A stretch of DNA of 47,838 nt from Bacillota bacterium (GCA_023388195.1 JAEWGR010000035.1:1-47838), one strand, 5' to 3'. Shown: positions 31,060 to 39,825, counted from the first letter of the stretch. Notes: generated by a model from the letters alone, not told the origin. A program made the numbers and translations.

Positions 31060-32487
31060 CTACTTGACTGAATAATCAACAAGCAGTTTTTCCCGGACAT
31101 CCCATAAAGCCTGGGATAAGTCAACGTAATAGTTATGAGGGTTTTCAAAACGCAATACCTCGTCCCACAGGGTGTTAATCTGCTGCCGGCAATGGTTTTG
31201 AATTGTTTTTAGATCAGGATTTTCATATACACAGGTCCCTTTATCAAAAATCTGAATCAACAGTTTTTGAGCAAAAAAACCGGTGACCGTCTTACGTTTC
31301 CAGGTATGTACGGGATCGAATATCACATACGTCTCATCAATACTCTCTTCCGCCAGGGTTATGACGTCGGCAATGGCTTTACCAGTGCCCTGTTCAAACA
31401 GACGCCACAACTGCTTGTGGCCGGGAAGGGTTATTTTTTCAACGTTTTCGCTCAGTTTAATTTTAGGAATGACCTGTCCATTTTCTTCGAGGGCAACAAG
31501 CTTGTACACGCCGCCGAAAACAGGTTCGGATTTAGAGGTGATAAGACGTTCGCCAACACCAAAGGAATCGACTTCGGCCCCCTGCACAAGGATATCACGG
31601 ATAATATACTCATCAAGCGAATTAGAAACCAGAATTTTACAGTCAGGGAAACCGGCATCATCGAGCATTTTCCGGGTTTTTTTCGACAAGTAGGCAATAT
31701 CGCCGCTGTCAATCCGGATTCCTTTGGGCCGGAATCCCCGGGGCACTACCTCCTCGTTGAATATCCGGATAGCATTGGGAATACCCGACTTCAGCACGTT
31801 ATAGGTATCCACCAGCAGCAGGCAGTTATCAGGATATATCCGGGCATAGGCCCGGAAGGCATCGATTTCGTTATCAAAGGTCTGCACCCAGCTATGTGCC
31901 ATAGTGCCAACAGCCGGTATGGCAAAATCGCGTTCGGCGATTGTGCAGGCCGAGCCGGCGCAGCCGCCGATGAAAGCCGCCCGCGCCCCAAACATGGCCC
32001 CATCATACCCCTGGGCCCGCCTTGAGCCAAACTCCACCACCGCCCGGCCCTGGGCCGCGCGCACAATCCGGTTGGCTTTGGTCGCAATCAGGCTCTGGTG
32101 ATTGATTGTCAGCAGGATCATGGTTTCCACCAGTTGGGCTTCAATAATCGGCCCCCGGACTGTAACAATCGGCTCATTGGGGAAAATTGGCGTGCCCTCA
32201 GGCACAGCCCAGACATCACAGCTGAACCGGAAATGCCGGAGATAGTTCAAAAATTCCTCGTCAAACAGATTTTTCTTGCGCAGGAACTCGATATCGGCAT
32301 CGGTAAAGCTAAGTTCCTGCAGATACCGGATTAATTGTTCCACCCCAGCCATGATGGCAAAGCCGCCGCCATCAGGCACTCTGCGAAAAAACATATCAAA
32401 ATAGGCGATTTTATCCTGCAACCGGTTTTGAAAATACCCGTTGCCCATTGTAATCTCATAAAAGTCAGTCAGCATCGTCAGATTCAT
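31060..32487 (-). CDS. pncB: Nicotinate phosphoribosyltransferase
   Basis: 475 residues starting MNLTMLTDFYEITMGNGYF, the usual PncB N-terminus. The ATG at 32487 has GAGGGG upstream; earlier in-frame ATGs would extend the protein into the preceding gene. Motifs include VRGPIIEAQLVETMILLTINHQSLIATKANRI, EFGSRRAQGYDGAMFGARAAFIGG and KGIRIDSGDIAYLSKKTR. It makes nicotinate mononucleotide from nicotinic acid and PRPP in the NAD salvage pathway. It is 38 bases after an NrtR-type regulator that probably controls the pair. Confidence 0.95.
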   Translation of the reverse strand: MNLTMLTDFYEITMGNGYFQNRLQDKIAYFDMFFRRVPDGGGFAIMAGVEQLIRYLQELSFTDADIEFLRKKNLFDEEFLNYLRHFRFSCDVWAVPEGTPIFPNEPIVTVRGPIIEAQLVETMILLTINHQSLIATKANRIVRAAQGRAVVEFGSRRAQGYDGAMFGARAAFIGGCAGSACTIAERDFAIPAVGTMAHSWVQTFDNEIDAFRAYARIYPDNCLLLVDTYNVLKSGIPNAIRIFNEEVVPRGFRPKGIRIDSGDIAYLSKKTRKMLDDAGFPDCKILVSNSLDEYIIRDILVQGAEVDSFGVGERLITSKSEPVFGGVYKLVALEENGQVIPKIKLSENVEKITLPGHKQLWRLFEQGTGKAIADVITLAEESIDETYVIFDPVHTWKRKTVTGFFAQKLLIQIFDKGTCVYENPDLKTIQNHCRQQINTLWDEVLRFENPHNYYVDLSQALWDVREKLLVDYSVK

Positions 32488-32525
32488 TCTTTTCCCCTCA
32501 GCGTCCCCCATGCCCTTTTCCCCTC

Positions 32526-33428
32526 TCAATCGATAATCTTCATCCATTTGGGGTTAAACTTAAATAACTTGGAAGGCCGGTGCCCGGCATCCCTGGTATA
32601 TTCGTCAGTTTCAACCACCATGTCGGCGATCTTTCTTCTAAAATTTGCCTTCAGCAGCTCCGTATCCAGAATGATTTCGTAAACCTGCTGCAATTTCGTC
32701 AGTGTAAACCGTTCGGGCATCAGATTAAAAGCAATATCGGTATATTCAATCTTGTTGCGCAGCCTTTGGATGCCGTACTCAATAATTTTTGCATGGTCAA
32801 AAGCAATGCCGCTGCAGGCAACAATTTCCCGCGTTACCGTCGTTACTTTAGTTTCTACTGTTTTTACTGTTTTTATTGTCGCCGAAAGCTGCTGATCAGC
32901 ATGAGACAGCGTCAGATGAAATAACTGCTGTAAAATATAGCCTGAAGGCGTAACTGTTTTTTGTTCCTGGTAAAGTTTGCAGACAACCGTAAACCAGGCC
33001 GCGCCGGCTACTTGCCGGCTGGTCTCAATCTGCAGACTGGTATGATCAACAAGGGCCATATAGGAAGCGCAGATAACCCTGGTGCGGGGATCTCGGTCTA
33101 CATCCCCCCAGGTGTACAGCTGTTCCATGTAGATGTCGCTGATATTGGTTTCCTCTTTCAACTTTCGTCTTGCCGCTTCATCAAGACTTTCCCCAAGCTG
33201 CACAAAGCCGCCAGGCAATGCCCACTGGTGCTTATAGGGGTGATTGCCCCGCCGGATCAGCAATAACCGCAAAGATTTCTCCGGCAGCCGCCGGTAATTC
33301 TTTTCCTCCTCTTCCGTTACAGTAAAAATCAACATATCCACCGTAACTGACAGACGGTCATACTGGCTGGCATCATAGCTTGACAGGAATTGTTCTTCCG
33401 TAAGTCCCTGCTTATTGATCTCACTCAT
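32526..33428 (-). CDS. nrtR: NrtR-type NAD-metabolism regulator (Nudix domain plus winged helix)
   Basis: 300 residues; ATG at 33428 after AAGGTG. The N-terminal Nudix domain has the box GGFVQLGESLDEAARRKLKEETN, in which the catalytic RE is changed to RK, as expected for a Nudix fold that binds ADP-ribose-type effectors rather than hydrolysing them. The C-terminal part (EYTDIAFNLMPERFTLTKLQQVYEIIL, then NFRRKIADMV) is the winged-helix domain of NrtR. It has a longer middle segment with a run of Thr/Val/Lys repeats (TIKTVKTVETKVTTV). Together with pncB downstream and a palindromic site upstream it should repress NAD salvage. Confidence 0.88.
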   Translation of the reverse strand: MSEINKQGLTEEQFLSSYDASQYDRLSVTVDMLIFTVTEEEEKNYRRLPEKSLRLLLIRRGNHPYKHQWALPGGFVQLGESLDEAARRKLKEETNISDIYMEQLYTWGDVDRDPRTRVICASYMALVDHTSLQIETSRQVAGAAWFTVVCKLYQEQKTVTPSGYILQQLFHLTLSHADQQLSATIKTVKTVETKVTTVTREIVACSGIAFDHAKIIEYGIQRLRNKIEYTDIAFNLMPERFTLTKLQQVYEIILDTELLKANFRRKIADMVVETDEYTRDAGHRPSKLFKFNPKWMKIID

Positions 33429-33446
33429 CAAGCATTCACCTTTGCC

Positions 33447-33492
33447 TGTTAATATTATCTAAATGTTAATATCATTTTAATAATATCTAACA
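33447..33492. promoter_or_regulatory. Candidate NrtR operator
   Basis: A 46-bp AT-rich quasi-palindrome (TGTTA-ATATTATCTAAATG on one side, complement of TGTTAGATATTATTAAAATG on the other) starts 19 bases before the regulator start. Its position and symmetry fit autoregulation of nrtR-pncB. Confidence 0.6.
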
Positions 33493-33521
33493 GCGCTGTC
33501 AAGCAAGTTTGCAGAAAAATA

Positions 33522-33557
33522 GAAAAAATGTAGCCGGAGACACGCTGTGCCTCCGGC
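33522..33557 (-). terminator. Terminator after dctA
   Basis: Minus strand GCCGGAGGCACA/TGTGTCTCCGGC-type stem followed by TACATTTTTT, just after the transporter stop. Confidence 0.82.
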
Positions 33558-33563
33558 CTATTA

Positions 33564-34859
33564 CTAACTGCCGATTTGTTCTTCCATCCGTAATGGTGTT
33601 CCGATTTCACCTTTGTTTAAACCGCGGGCCAGCTGACAGGAATCCAGCTCGTTTTCCCAGCGGGAAACGACAACCGTCGCAACCCCGTTGCCAATCAGGT
33701 TGGTCAGCGCCCGGGCCTCGGACATAAACCGGTCAATGCCCAAAATCAGGGCCAGGCCGGCTACCGGTACGGTCGGAATCACCGACAGGGTTGCTGCCAG
33801 GGTAATAAACCCGCTGCCGGTAACGCCTGCCGCTCCTTTGGAGGTGACAAGCAACACGGCCAGCATCGTCAGCTGTTGTGCCATGGTCAGGTCTGTATTG
33901 GTTGCCTGGGCCACGAAAATAGCGGCCATTGTTAGATAGATCGAGGTTCCGTCCAGATTAAAGGAGTACCCGGTGGGAATGACCAGCCCCACCACAGACT
34001 TGGAGCACCCCAGTTTTTCCATCTTATCCATCATACGCGGCAGCACACTCTCGGAAGAGGAGGTCCCCAGCACAATAAGCAATTCTTCTTTGATATAAGC
34101 GATAAATTTAATAATACTGAAGCCGGAAATTCGGGTAATCACACCCAGCACGACAAAGATAAACAGCAGGCAGGTCAGATAGAAGCTGCCCATCAGTTTC
34201 GCCAGCGGGATCAGGGAGGCCAGCCCATACTGGCCGATCGTAAAGGCAATGGCCCCGAAGGCCCCGACCGGCGCGGCTTTCATAATTATCCCGACTACCT
34301 GAAAAAGGCCGTGGGAGACGTCATCGATGAGTTTAATGATATTCCCTGCCCGTTGCCCCATAAGTGACAGGGCAACACCGAACAGAATGGAAAACAGCAA
34401 CACCTGCAGGATGTCCCCTTTGGCGAACGCATCCACCACGCTGTTGGGAATAATATTCAGGATAAAGTCAGTAGTGCTTTGTGATTGCGCTTTGGAAGCG
34501 TAGCCGGCAATTGCTTTGGCATCCAGTGTGCTGATATCGGCATTCATCCCCGCACCGGGTTTCACCAGATTGACAACCATTAGGCCAATGATGAGGGCCA
34601 GGGTAGATACAATCTCGAAATAGAGCAGGGCTTTGCCGCCAACACGGCCCACTTTTTTCATGTCACCCATGCCGGCAATCCCCAGGACAACGGTGCAGAA
34701 GATAATAGGGGCAATAATCATTTTAATGAGTTTAATAAACCCATCCCCCAGCGGTTTCATGCTGGCACCGGCGGCAGGATAAAAATGCCCCAGCAGCACC
34801 CCGGCCGTAATTGCCAGCAGTACCTGCACATACAGGACTTTGTACCATGGTTTTTTCAT
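33564..34859 (-). CDS. dctA: C4-dicarboxylate/proton (or sodium) symporter, DctA/GltP family
   Basis: 431 residues starting MKKPWYKVLYVQVLLAI; the ATG at 34859 has GGGAGG upstream, better than the longer frame. It has about eight membrane helices plus the two re-entrant loops of the DAACS family: GTSSSESVLPRMMDKMEKLG, VVGLVIPTGYSFNLDGTSIYLTMAA and SKGAAGVTGSGFI, with the DctA-type IDRFMSEARALTNLIGNGVA. It imports succinate, fumarate or malate. It has its own promoter and a leader of about 290 nt. Confidence 0.93.
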   Translation of the reverse strand: MKKPWYKVLYVQVLLAITAGVLLGHFYPAAGASMKPLGDGFIKLIKMIIAPIIFCTVVLGIAGMGDMKKVGRVGGKALLYFEIVSTLALIIGLMVVNLVKPGAGMNADISTLDAKAIAGYASKAQSQSTTDFILNIIPNSVVDAFAKGDILQVLLFSILFGVALSLMGQRAGNIIKLIDDVSHGLFQVVGIIMKAAPVGAFGAIAFTIGQYGLASLIPLAKLMGSFYLTCLLFIFVVLGVITRISGFSIIKFIAYIKEELLIVLGTSSSESVLPRMMDKMEKLGCSKSVVGLVIPTGYSFNLDGTSIYLTMAAIFVAQATNTDLTMAQQLTMLAVLLVTSKGAAGVTGSGFITLAATLSVIPTVPVAGLALILGIDRFMSEARALTNLIGNGVATVVVSRWENELDSCQLARGLNKGEIGTPLRMEEQIGS

Positions 34860-34987
34860 AGTTGTTCCTCCCTTGTTATGTTTTCTAAACAATAACGGTC
34901 GCAGGGGAACCAACCATTAATTCAAATTAAATTAAATGGTCGACCCTTGAACCTTGCACTTCCTGTCATGAGGCCATCAATGGCGCT

Positions 34988-35074
34988 TCAGCGGACAACA
35001 CAGGGTCTTCCTGGTGCTATGTTGCCGCGTCTTCGCGATGTTACCGCCACAACTCCCGGCTGCGCAATTGTCAA
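34988..35074 (-). CDS. Candidate 28-residue leader ORF upstream of dctA
   Basis: TTG start at 35074 with AAGGAGG 9 bases upstream, ending at TGA 34988, between the dctA promoter and gene. The peptide is basic with consecutive Arg codons (VTSRRRGN) and ends RPCVVR. The repeat GCGGYAACAT occurs twice in it. It could be a regulatory leader peptide or part of a structured RNA. Translation is not proven and I do not recognise it. Confidence 0.35.
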   Translation of the reverse strand: MTIAQPGVVAVTSRRRGNIAPGRPCVVR

Positions 35075-35155
35075 TCCTCCGCTCCTCCTTCCTCAAATAG
35101 TAAGGAATTTCCATTCGGCAAAGCAAGGCAGAATTCCTTCTCCAATATTGTATAT

Positions 35156-35184
35156 ATATTAAATTTTTAGGAGTTTATTTACAA
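35156..35184 (-). promoter_or_regulatory. dctA: dctA promoter
   Basis: Minus strand TTGTAA (35179-35184), 17-bp spacer, TAATAT (35156-35161), directly after the ger operon terminator. Transcription would begin near 35149. Confidence 0.6.
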
Positions 35185-35219
35185 AAAAAAGGCAGATCAG
35201 CCACTTTGCCGGTCTGCCT
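35183..35219 (-). terminator. Terminator of the ger operon
   Basis: Minus strand AGGCAGA/TCTGCCT stem with an inner GGC/GCC-type pairing, followed by eight Ts, 65 bases after the stop of the 53-residue gene. Confidence 0.88.
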
Positions 35220-35283
35220 GTAATACCAATTCCATTCTGTTAGGAAATTATATCATGTTTCATGGTACAAGAGAAGTTTTCGT

Positions 35284-35445
35284 CTATACTGACGATACAT
35301 ACCGATATATGGGCAGCACCAGGCTCATTGCCGCTATTAAATATATAACCAGGCCGCCGCTCCTGTTTCCATTGCGCATCAGCCACCGTCCAAACATAAA
35401 GGCATGGACCGCGGCCGGAACCGCTACGACAATCAGAAAAATCAT
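35284..35445 (-). CDS. 53-residue two-helix membrane protein, fourth gene of the ger operon
   Basis: The ATG shares its A with the gerC stop codon (TAATG), and GGAGG lies 8 bases upstream, so it is translationally coupled. It has two membrane helices: residues 1-19 (MIFLIVVAVPAAVHAFMFG) and about 30-47 (GLVIYLIAAMSLVLPIY), joined by RWLMRNGNRSG, and ends RYVSSV. Small two-helix D-subunits are known for some Bacillus germinant receptors, and this may be an analogue. That link rests on size, topology and operon place, not on recognised sequence similarity. Confidence 0.8.
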   Translation of the reverse strand: MIFLIVVAVPAAVHAFMFGRWLMRNGNRSGGLVIYLIAAMSLVLPIYRYVSSV

Positions 35446-36692
35446 TAATCGGCCTCCTTTCGAATGGGCTGAGTCTTGCGCATCAGCCCGGTACGCCGGA
35501 GTTCGGTGCTCACTTTTACCGTAAATTCAGCTCCCTTAAACCGCTGGTCCCAATTATAGTTTCGTAAGGCCTCCAAGGTCATAAACTTAGGTCTGATGAA
35601 ATAACCAAAATCCACGACATCGGTTCCCCAGTCCTGTGTACGTATAAGCATATCCGCAATCTGCCGGTGCAGGGTGTTAGAGACTTGCGTTTCCAGCAGG
35701 GAGGTATAATCCCGGGCTTCATATTCAATGCCGCTGGGAAGGCCGGTTATTTCCCCTTCCAGCAGGATATCGATATATATAACCGGGTTTTCACCGCTGA
35801 TATCAATGGTAAATTCCGGTCTTCTGCCGTTGCGGATACTCATAGTTACCTGATGGCTGGGAGCCAGAGGATCGGGAACCGACAAAAAGCCTAACGAAAA
35901 TCGGTTGAGCAGAATACTGAGTGCTCTGGTTTCGCCAGTATCGAGAAAACCAACCATTTTATCTGCCTTAAATACGGCCGTCCCGACAAATTCAGTCGCA
36001 TTACCGCCTTGCCTTGGCAAATGACCGGGCAGGTAGGTCTTAGTCTTGCCACCGGGTTGAGTACCATCAGCCTGGTCTTCCCCGGACAGCGGATTTAGCC
36101 CGTAGCCGACAGCCAGCGGTGCTCCGCTGTTGGCCTTCAGCCGGGTATAAAACTCCTGCAGATTTACCGAAAGAAAATAGGATGTTTCATCATAGTTGCG
36201 CATGGAGTTATTAATCCAGCGGGAAACCAAGGATTCCAACGGTGGCTTATTGGCTTGAAAAATATCGATGGCCTTGCCGGAGCAGATGATCATAAAGATC
36301 GTTCCCCGGAATTCACGAAACCGCAAAAGCGGCCCGATTAAATCATCGACCCCATGGCGGGCCAGGTCTTCACTAATTACGATAGCGGTGACCTGAGACA
36401 GGTTGACGCCGCGAGACATGCTGGCGTTTAAGAGATTGCGCGCTTCGGCCAGAGTCGGGGCTTTGACTGTAATCAGGGTTGATGACTCCTTGCCGTCGGC
36501 GCCCCCGCTTTCGGCTCCGGCCTGGGCAGAGGGTACGGCAATCCTGTAAGTAACCAGCAAATCTCCGTCATCCGCCCTGTCGATCCCCATCGAAATTACC
36601 CAGGCGACTTCATCTGTCTCCCGCGCCCCGTTATTGCTGCAGCCTGTGGCCAGCACACATATAAGCAAAACAAATACTATGGCGTATCGCAT
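35445..36692 (-). CDS. Spore germination lipoprotein, Ger(x)C family
   Basis: 415 residues with a lipoprotein signal (MRYAIVFVLLICVLATGC, lipid Cys at 18). The Ger(x)C features are WVISMGIDRADDGDLLVTYRIAVP near residue 30, EARNLLNASMSRGVNLSQVTAIVISEDLARHGV, and a C-terminal domain VSNTLHRQIADMLIRTQDWGTDVVDFGYFIRPKF. It is the C subunit of a germinant receptor, anchored on the outside of the spore inner membrane. The start overlaps the end of the gerB-type gene by 16 bases. Confidence 0.93.
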   Translation of the reverse strand: MRYAIVFVLLICVLATGCSNNGARETDEVAWVISMGIDRADDGDLLVTYRIAVPSAQAGAESGGADGKESSTLITVKAPTLAEARNLLNASMSRGVNLSQVTAIVISEDLARHGVDDLIGPLLRFREFRGTIFMIICSGKAIDIFQANKPPLESLVSRWINNSMRNYDETSYFLSVNLQEFYTRLKANSGAPLAVGYGLNPLSGEDQADGTQPGGKTKTYLPGHLPRQGGNATEFVGTAVFKADKMVGFLDTGETRALSILLNRFSLGFLSVPDPLAPSHQVTMSIRNGRRPEFTIDISGENPVIYIDILLEGEITGLPSGIEYEARDYTSLLETQVSNTLHRQIADMLIRTQDWGTDVVDFGYFIRPKFMTLEALRNYNWDQRFKGAEFTVKVSTELRRTGLMRKTQPIRKEAD

Positions 36693-37777
36693 TTTGCCCC
36701 CCGTCCCCTTAGCAGGGCCACAATGAACAGAACCAGGGTTATAAAGATAAATCCCGGCGCTAAGATACCGGAAAAGAGAAGGGTATCCAGGTTGGCGACT
36801 ACACCCGCATCAGGCGGCATAGTAGCAATATTAATCATAATCAGGCCGGCAGGCAGCAGAATGGGTTTGGGGGTAGGCAGCCTGAACAGCCGGGCAAGGA
36901 TGTACAGTGTCCCGTATAAACAGGTGGCAATACCAATAATGCCGATGATTACCCAGAGGATAATGAACAAAGCTTCGAGACGCTGCACATAGCGGTTGAT
37001 ATAGATCAAGCGGGCCATTTCATAAAACGGCAGGGTTTTCTCCTGGCCAATGGCTGCACTCAGCCCGCTTACATAAACTGCATTGGCCAGGGACTGGATG
37101 ACGCTGCCGCCACCAATGCCCAAAAGGATAACGGTCTTCATTGTCTGCGGGCTCTGAAAGGCCGGTTTCAGGATCATCAGCAGGACAATCGGTGCACCGG
37201 CACCGATAAGGTAGAAGGCTGGCCCCACAACCGAGAACACACCGTTGCCCAGCAAGGGAACCAGATAGAAAGGCTTTAACATGGACCCCAGACCGGCGAA
37301 AACTAACACCACCCCGCCAATGGCAAAGGGCAGAATCAGATAGCTGGCCCGAGCCAGGCCTTCAATCCCCATATAGACCAGCAGCATAACAATCAGGCCG
37401 TAAGCAATAACAATATTAGTGAATTCGGCATCAGGCAGGGCTGTAAGCAGGGTATTTTCGGCAAACTGCCGTGTCCACAGGCAGGCTGTGGCATACAGGG
37501 CAAACAAATAGAAAGAACTGACTGCATACAGCCCCATCTTCCCCAGCATTTTCTTGGTTAACGACAAGAAATCGCCGCCATGGCGCTGCAGCAGATATTG
37601 CTGCAGCCAAAGCAGGATACCCGTTCCCAGACCGCCGGCAAGGGGTATTACCCAGCTTACCGGTCCGGCCGCTTCGGCCGCAACAGCCGGAGCAGACAAG
37701 AATAACAGCGGAAAACTGATTGCGTATACTAAGCCCAGTCCTTCCGCCATGCCCATTCGCCCGCTTTGGTAATTCAT
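36677..37777 (-). CDS. Spore germination permease, GerB family (APC-type)
   Basis: 366 residues with about ten membrane helices. The N-terminus MNYQSGRMGMAEGLGLVYAISFPLLFL and the segment YLIGAGAPIVLLMILKPAF are typical of endospore germination permeases. It is the B subunit that probably holds the germinant binding pocket. The ATG overlaps the stop of the gerA-type gene by one base. Confidence 0.92.
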   Translation of the reverse strand: MNYQSGRMGMAEGLGLVYAISFPLLFLSAPAVAAEAAGPVSWVIPLAGGLGTGILLWLQQYLLQRHGGDFLSLTKKMLGKMGLYAVSSFYLFALYATACLWTRQFAENTLLTALPDAEFTNIVIAYGLIVMLLVYMGIEGLARASYLILPFAIGGVVLVFAGLGSMLKPFYLVPLLGNGVFSVVGPAFYLIGAGAPIVLLMILKPAFQSPQTMKTVILLGIGGGSVIQSLANAVYVSGLSAAIGQEKTLPFYEMARLIYINRYVQRLEALFIILWVIIGIIGIATCLYGTLYILARLFRLPTPKPILLPAGLIMINIATMPPDAGVVANLDTLLFSGILAPGFIFITLVLFIVALLRGRGAKCDTP

Positions 37778-39648
37778 CAGGTTTTGTCGCCTCCCTTATC
37801 AGGGGATTGGTTGACCCATTTCCGGCTGACAGCCGGCTGGCGGCGGCTGTCCTTGGTATTTAGCTCATCAGGTCTGTTTTCCTGATTATATACCGGGCCT
37901 CTGATAACAACATCGTAGCCGGCAATTGTTTTCGGTCCCAGCGGCGCCATGTAGGGCATGCCGAACGACTTCATCCTGCACAGCAGAACCACCAGGCCGA
38001 TCCAGGCCATAGCCAGGCCGACAAGGCCAATGGTAATGGTAAACATATAAAAGACAAAGCGGACAATCCTGATCGCTGACGCCATGCGGTATTCAGGGAT
38101 GGCAAAAGAGGCCAGCCCGGTGATGGCAACGATCACAACAACGATCGGACTGACAATCCGCGCAGTAACGGCAGCTTGTCCGAGGATGATAGCCCCCACG
38201 ATCCCGATCGTGGGGCCCAGCAAGCCAGGAATTCTGATTCCGGCCTCGCGGATCAGTTCAAAGGAAATATCCATAATCAAAATCTCAAACCAGGCCGGAA
38301 AAGGAACATTCTCCCTGGCGCCGGCAACCGCCAGCAGCAGTTCGGTTGGCATTGCCTCCGGATGAAAGTAGCTTATCGAGAGATAGAGGGAAGGCAGGAC
38401 GGTGGCTATTAAAGCCCCGAACAATCGCAGCACACGCATAAGATTGGTAATACCGGACTTTAAGCTGAAGTCTTCACCGGAATGAAAGAAGCTCAGAAAA
38501 GATACCGGTAAAATCTGGGCAAAGGGGTTACCCTCCAGAATCAGGGCGACACGCCCCTCGGTTAAATGGCTGGCTACCCGGTCCGGGCGTTCGGTGGATA
38601 CGGTTTGAGGAAAGATAATAATTGGCGAGTCCTCGATAAACTGAACCAGTTGCGCCGAATCGCTGATATAGTCGGTTTCAATCCCCTCCAGCCGGCGCCG
38701 GATCTCATTTACTAGCGAGGCATTGGCAATAGAGTCAATATACATAATGGCACAGTTAAGCTGTCCCCTTGTCCCCACTTTAACCATCTCGGTTACAAGA
38801 TCGCTGCTTCTCAGCATCGACCGTACCAGTCCGGTATTGGTGCGGAGATTTTCGGTAAAGCCGGCCAGGGAACCCCGTACAGTCTGCTCGGTTTTGGGTG
38901 AATCCACCCCGCGATGTTCCCAGCCTTTAGTCTCAATGATCAGGGCCTCAGCGACCCCATCAAGCAGGAGGGCTGTATCACCGGTATTCACATTCTCCTG
39001 CAGGATTTTTAAGGTGCCGGCACGTAATACCTGACCATTGGGTATCACTTGTTTAATGATTTGATCAATAGTGTCCCCGCTATATAACCGGTTTTGACTG
39101 CTCATAAGCGGTTCCAGCACAAAGCGGTTCAGTTTCGTGCTGTCAACAATCCCTTCCATATAGACAATCAGACCGGAAACCGGGGGGTGCGCCCCTGCCT
39201 CAATCGCCCGGATAACTACATCACGATTGAGGGGAAGGCGGTAAATATGTTCCAGTGCCTGCCGGTTTTCTTCCAGGCTTGTGCTGATTCTGGCACCGTC
39301 AGGACCCTGTTCCTGTTCGTAAGTATAAACTGCCGGTGTCAAGTCACTCCACTGCGCTTCCAAGGCAGCCAGTTCGGCCTTTAATAGGCCAAGCCTGTCA
39401 ACCAGAGAATTTTCCCCGGCAGCCTGTGTTACTTTTTCTGTGTATAGGGCAAGCCGCCGGGCAAATGCAAGCATCGCTGTCAGCCGGTCAAGCCCGGATT
39501 TTTCCGGAGTCTCTGCCTGCTCACGCGTCTGAGCCGTATCATAAGGCCGTGCTTCATCCAAAATGAAATAGTCCGGAGTTGTCGGCGGCGAGTAATCGAT
39601 TAACCGCTTAACCTGCTCCCATAATTGGGCAAACTTGTTCTTGGTCAT
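37777..39648 (-). CDS. Spore germination protein, GerA family
   Basis: 623 residues; ATG after GAGGTACTGCTC. There is a hydrophilic N-terminal part of about 390 residues that includes the conserved GerA core (GLIVYMEGIVDSTKLNRFVLEPLM, GDTALLLDGVAEALIIETKGWEHRGV, RTNTGLVRSMLRSSDLVTEMVKVGTRGQ). Several membrane helices follow, with GLLGPTIGIVGAIILGQAAVTARIVSPIVVVIVAITGLASF. It is the A subunit of a germinant receptor and the first gene of the operon, preceded by a sigma-G-like promoter. The N-terminal ~100 residues are more variable and hold a coiled-coil-like stretch. Confidence 0.95.
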   Translation of the reverse strand: MTKNKFAQLWEQVKRLIDYSPPTTPDYFILDEARPYDTAQTREQAETPEKSGLDRLTAMLAFARRLALYTEKVTQAAGENSLVDRLGLLKAELAALEAQWSDLTPAVYTYEQEQGPDGARISTSLEENRQALEHIYRLPLNRDVVIRAIEAGAHPPVSGLIVYMEGIVDSTKLNRFVLEPLMSSQNRLYSGDTIDQIIKQVIPNGQVLRAGTLKILQENVNTGDTALLLDGVAEALIIETKGWEHRGVDSPKTEQTVRGSLAGFTENLRTNTGLVRSMLRSSDLVTEMVKVGTRGQLNCAIMYIDSIANASLVNEIRRRLEGIETDYISDSAQLVQFIEDSPIIIFPQTVSTERPDRVASHLTEGRVALILEGNPFAQILPVSFLSFFHSGEDFSLKSGITNLMRVLRLFGALIATVLPSLYLSISYFHPEAMPTELLLAVAGARENVPFPAWFEILIMDISFELIREAGIRIPGLLGPTIGIVGAIILGQAAVTARIVSPIVVVIVAITGLASFAIPEYRMASAIRIVRFVFYMFTITIGLVGLAMAWIGLVVLLCRMKSFGMPYMAPLGPKTIAGYDVVIRGPVYNQENRPDELNTKDSRRQPAVSRKWVNQSPDKGGDKT

Positions 39649-39676
39649 GAGCAGTACCTCATTTTTCTAATATTGG

Positions 39677-39706
39677 TAGTATCGGTAAAATCGCTAATTT
39701 TATTCC
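39677..39706 (-). promoter_or_regulatory. Sigma-G-like forespore promoter of the ger operon
   Basis: Minus strand GGAATA (39701-39706), 17-bp spacer, GATACTA (39677-39683), about 30 bases before the gerA-type start. It differs by one base in each element from the sigma-G consensus TGAATA/CATACTA, as expected for germinant receptors. Confidence 0.7.
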
Positions 39707-39763
39707 CCCTCCCCTGAAGCGGTTGCAGTGAGATCTAACGAAACTAAAAATCCCCGCAAATGC

Positions 39764-39803
39764 AAAAAACCCCAATAACCACGTTCCGCAGGTTATTGGG
39801 GTT
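39764..39803. terminator. Terminator after the polysaccharide deacetylase gene
   Basis: AACCCCAATAACC pairs perfectly with GGTTATTGGGGTT around a 10-nt loop, with six Ts on the minus strand and TTCTTTT on the plus strand. Confidence 0.9.
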
Positions 39804-39825
39804 CTTTTATAGGTTAGTTGGCGGC

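Noticed and set aside
33522..33570. Possible fifth copy of the two-hairpin motif at the end of dctA
   Set aside because: GCAGTTAGTAATAGGC resembles the 5' part, but the first six bases are the last codons and stop of dctA and no first hairpin can form. It is treated as an ordinary terminator.
34988..35149. Cyclic-di-GMP (GEMM) riboswitch in the dctA leader
   Set aside because: GCGG, AACAT and CAGG segments recall it, but the conserved GEMM core and tetraloop receptor are not found in order.
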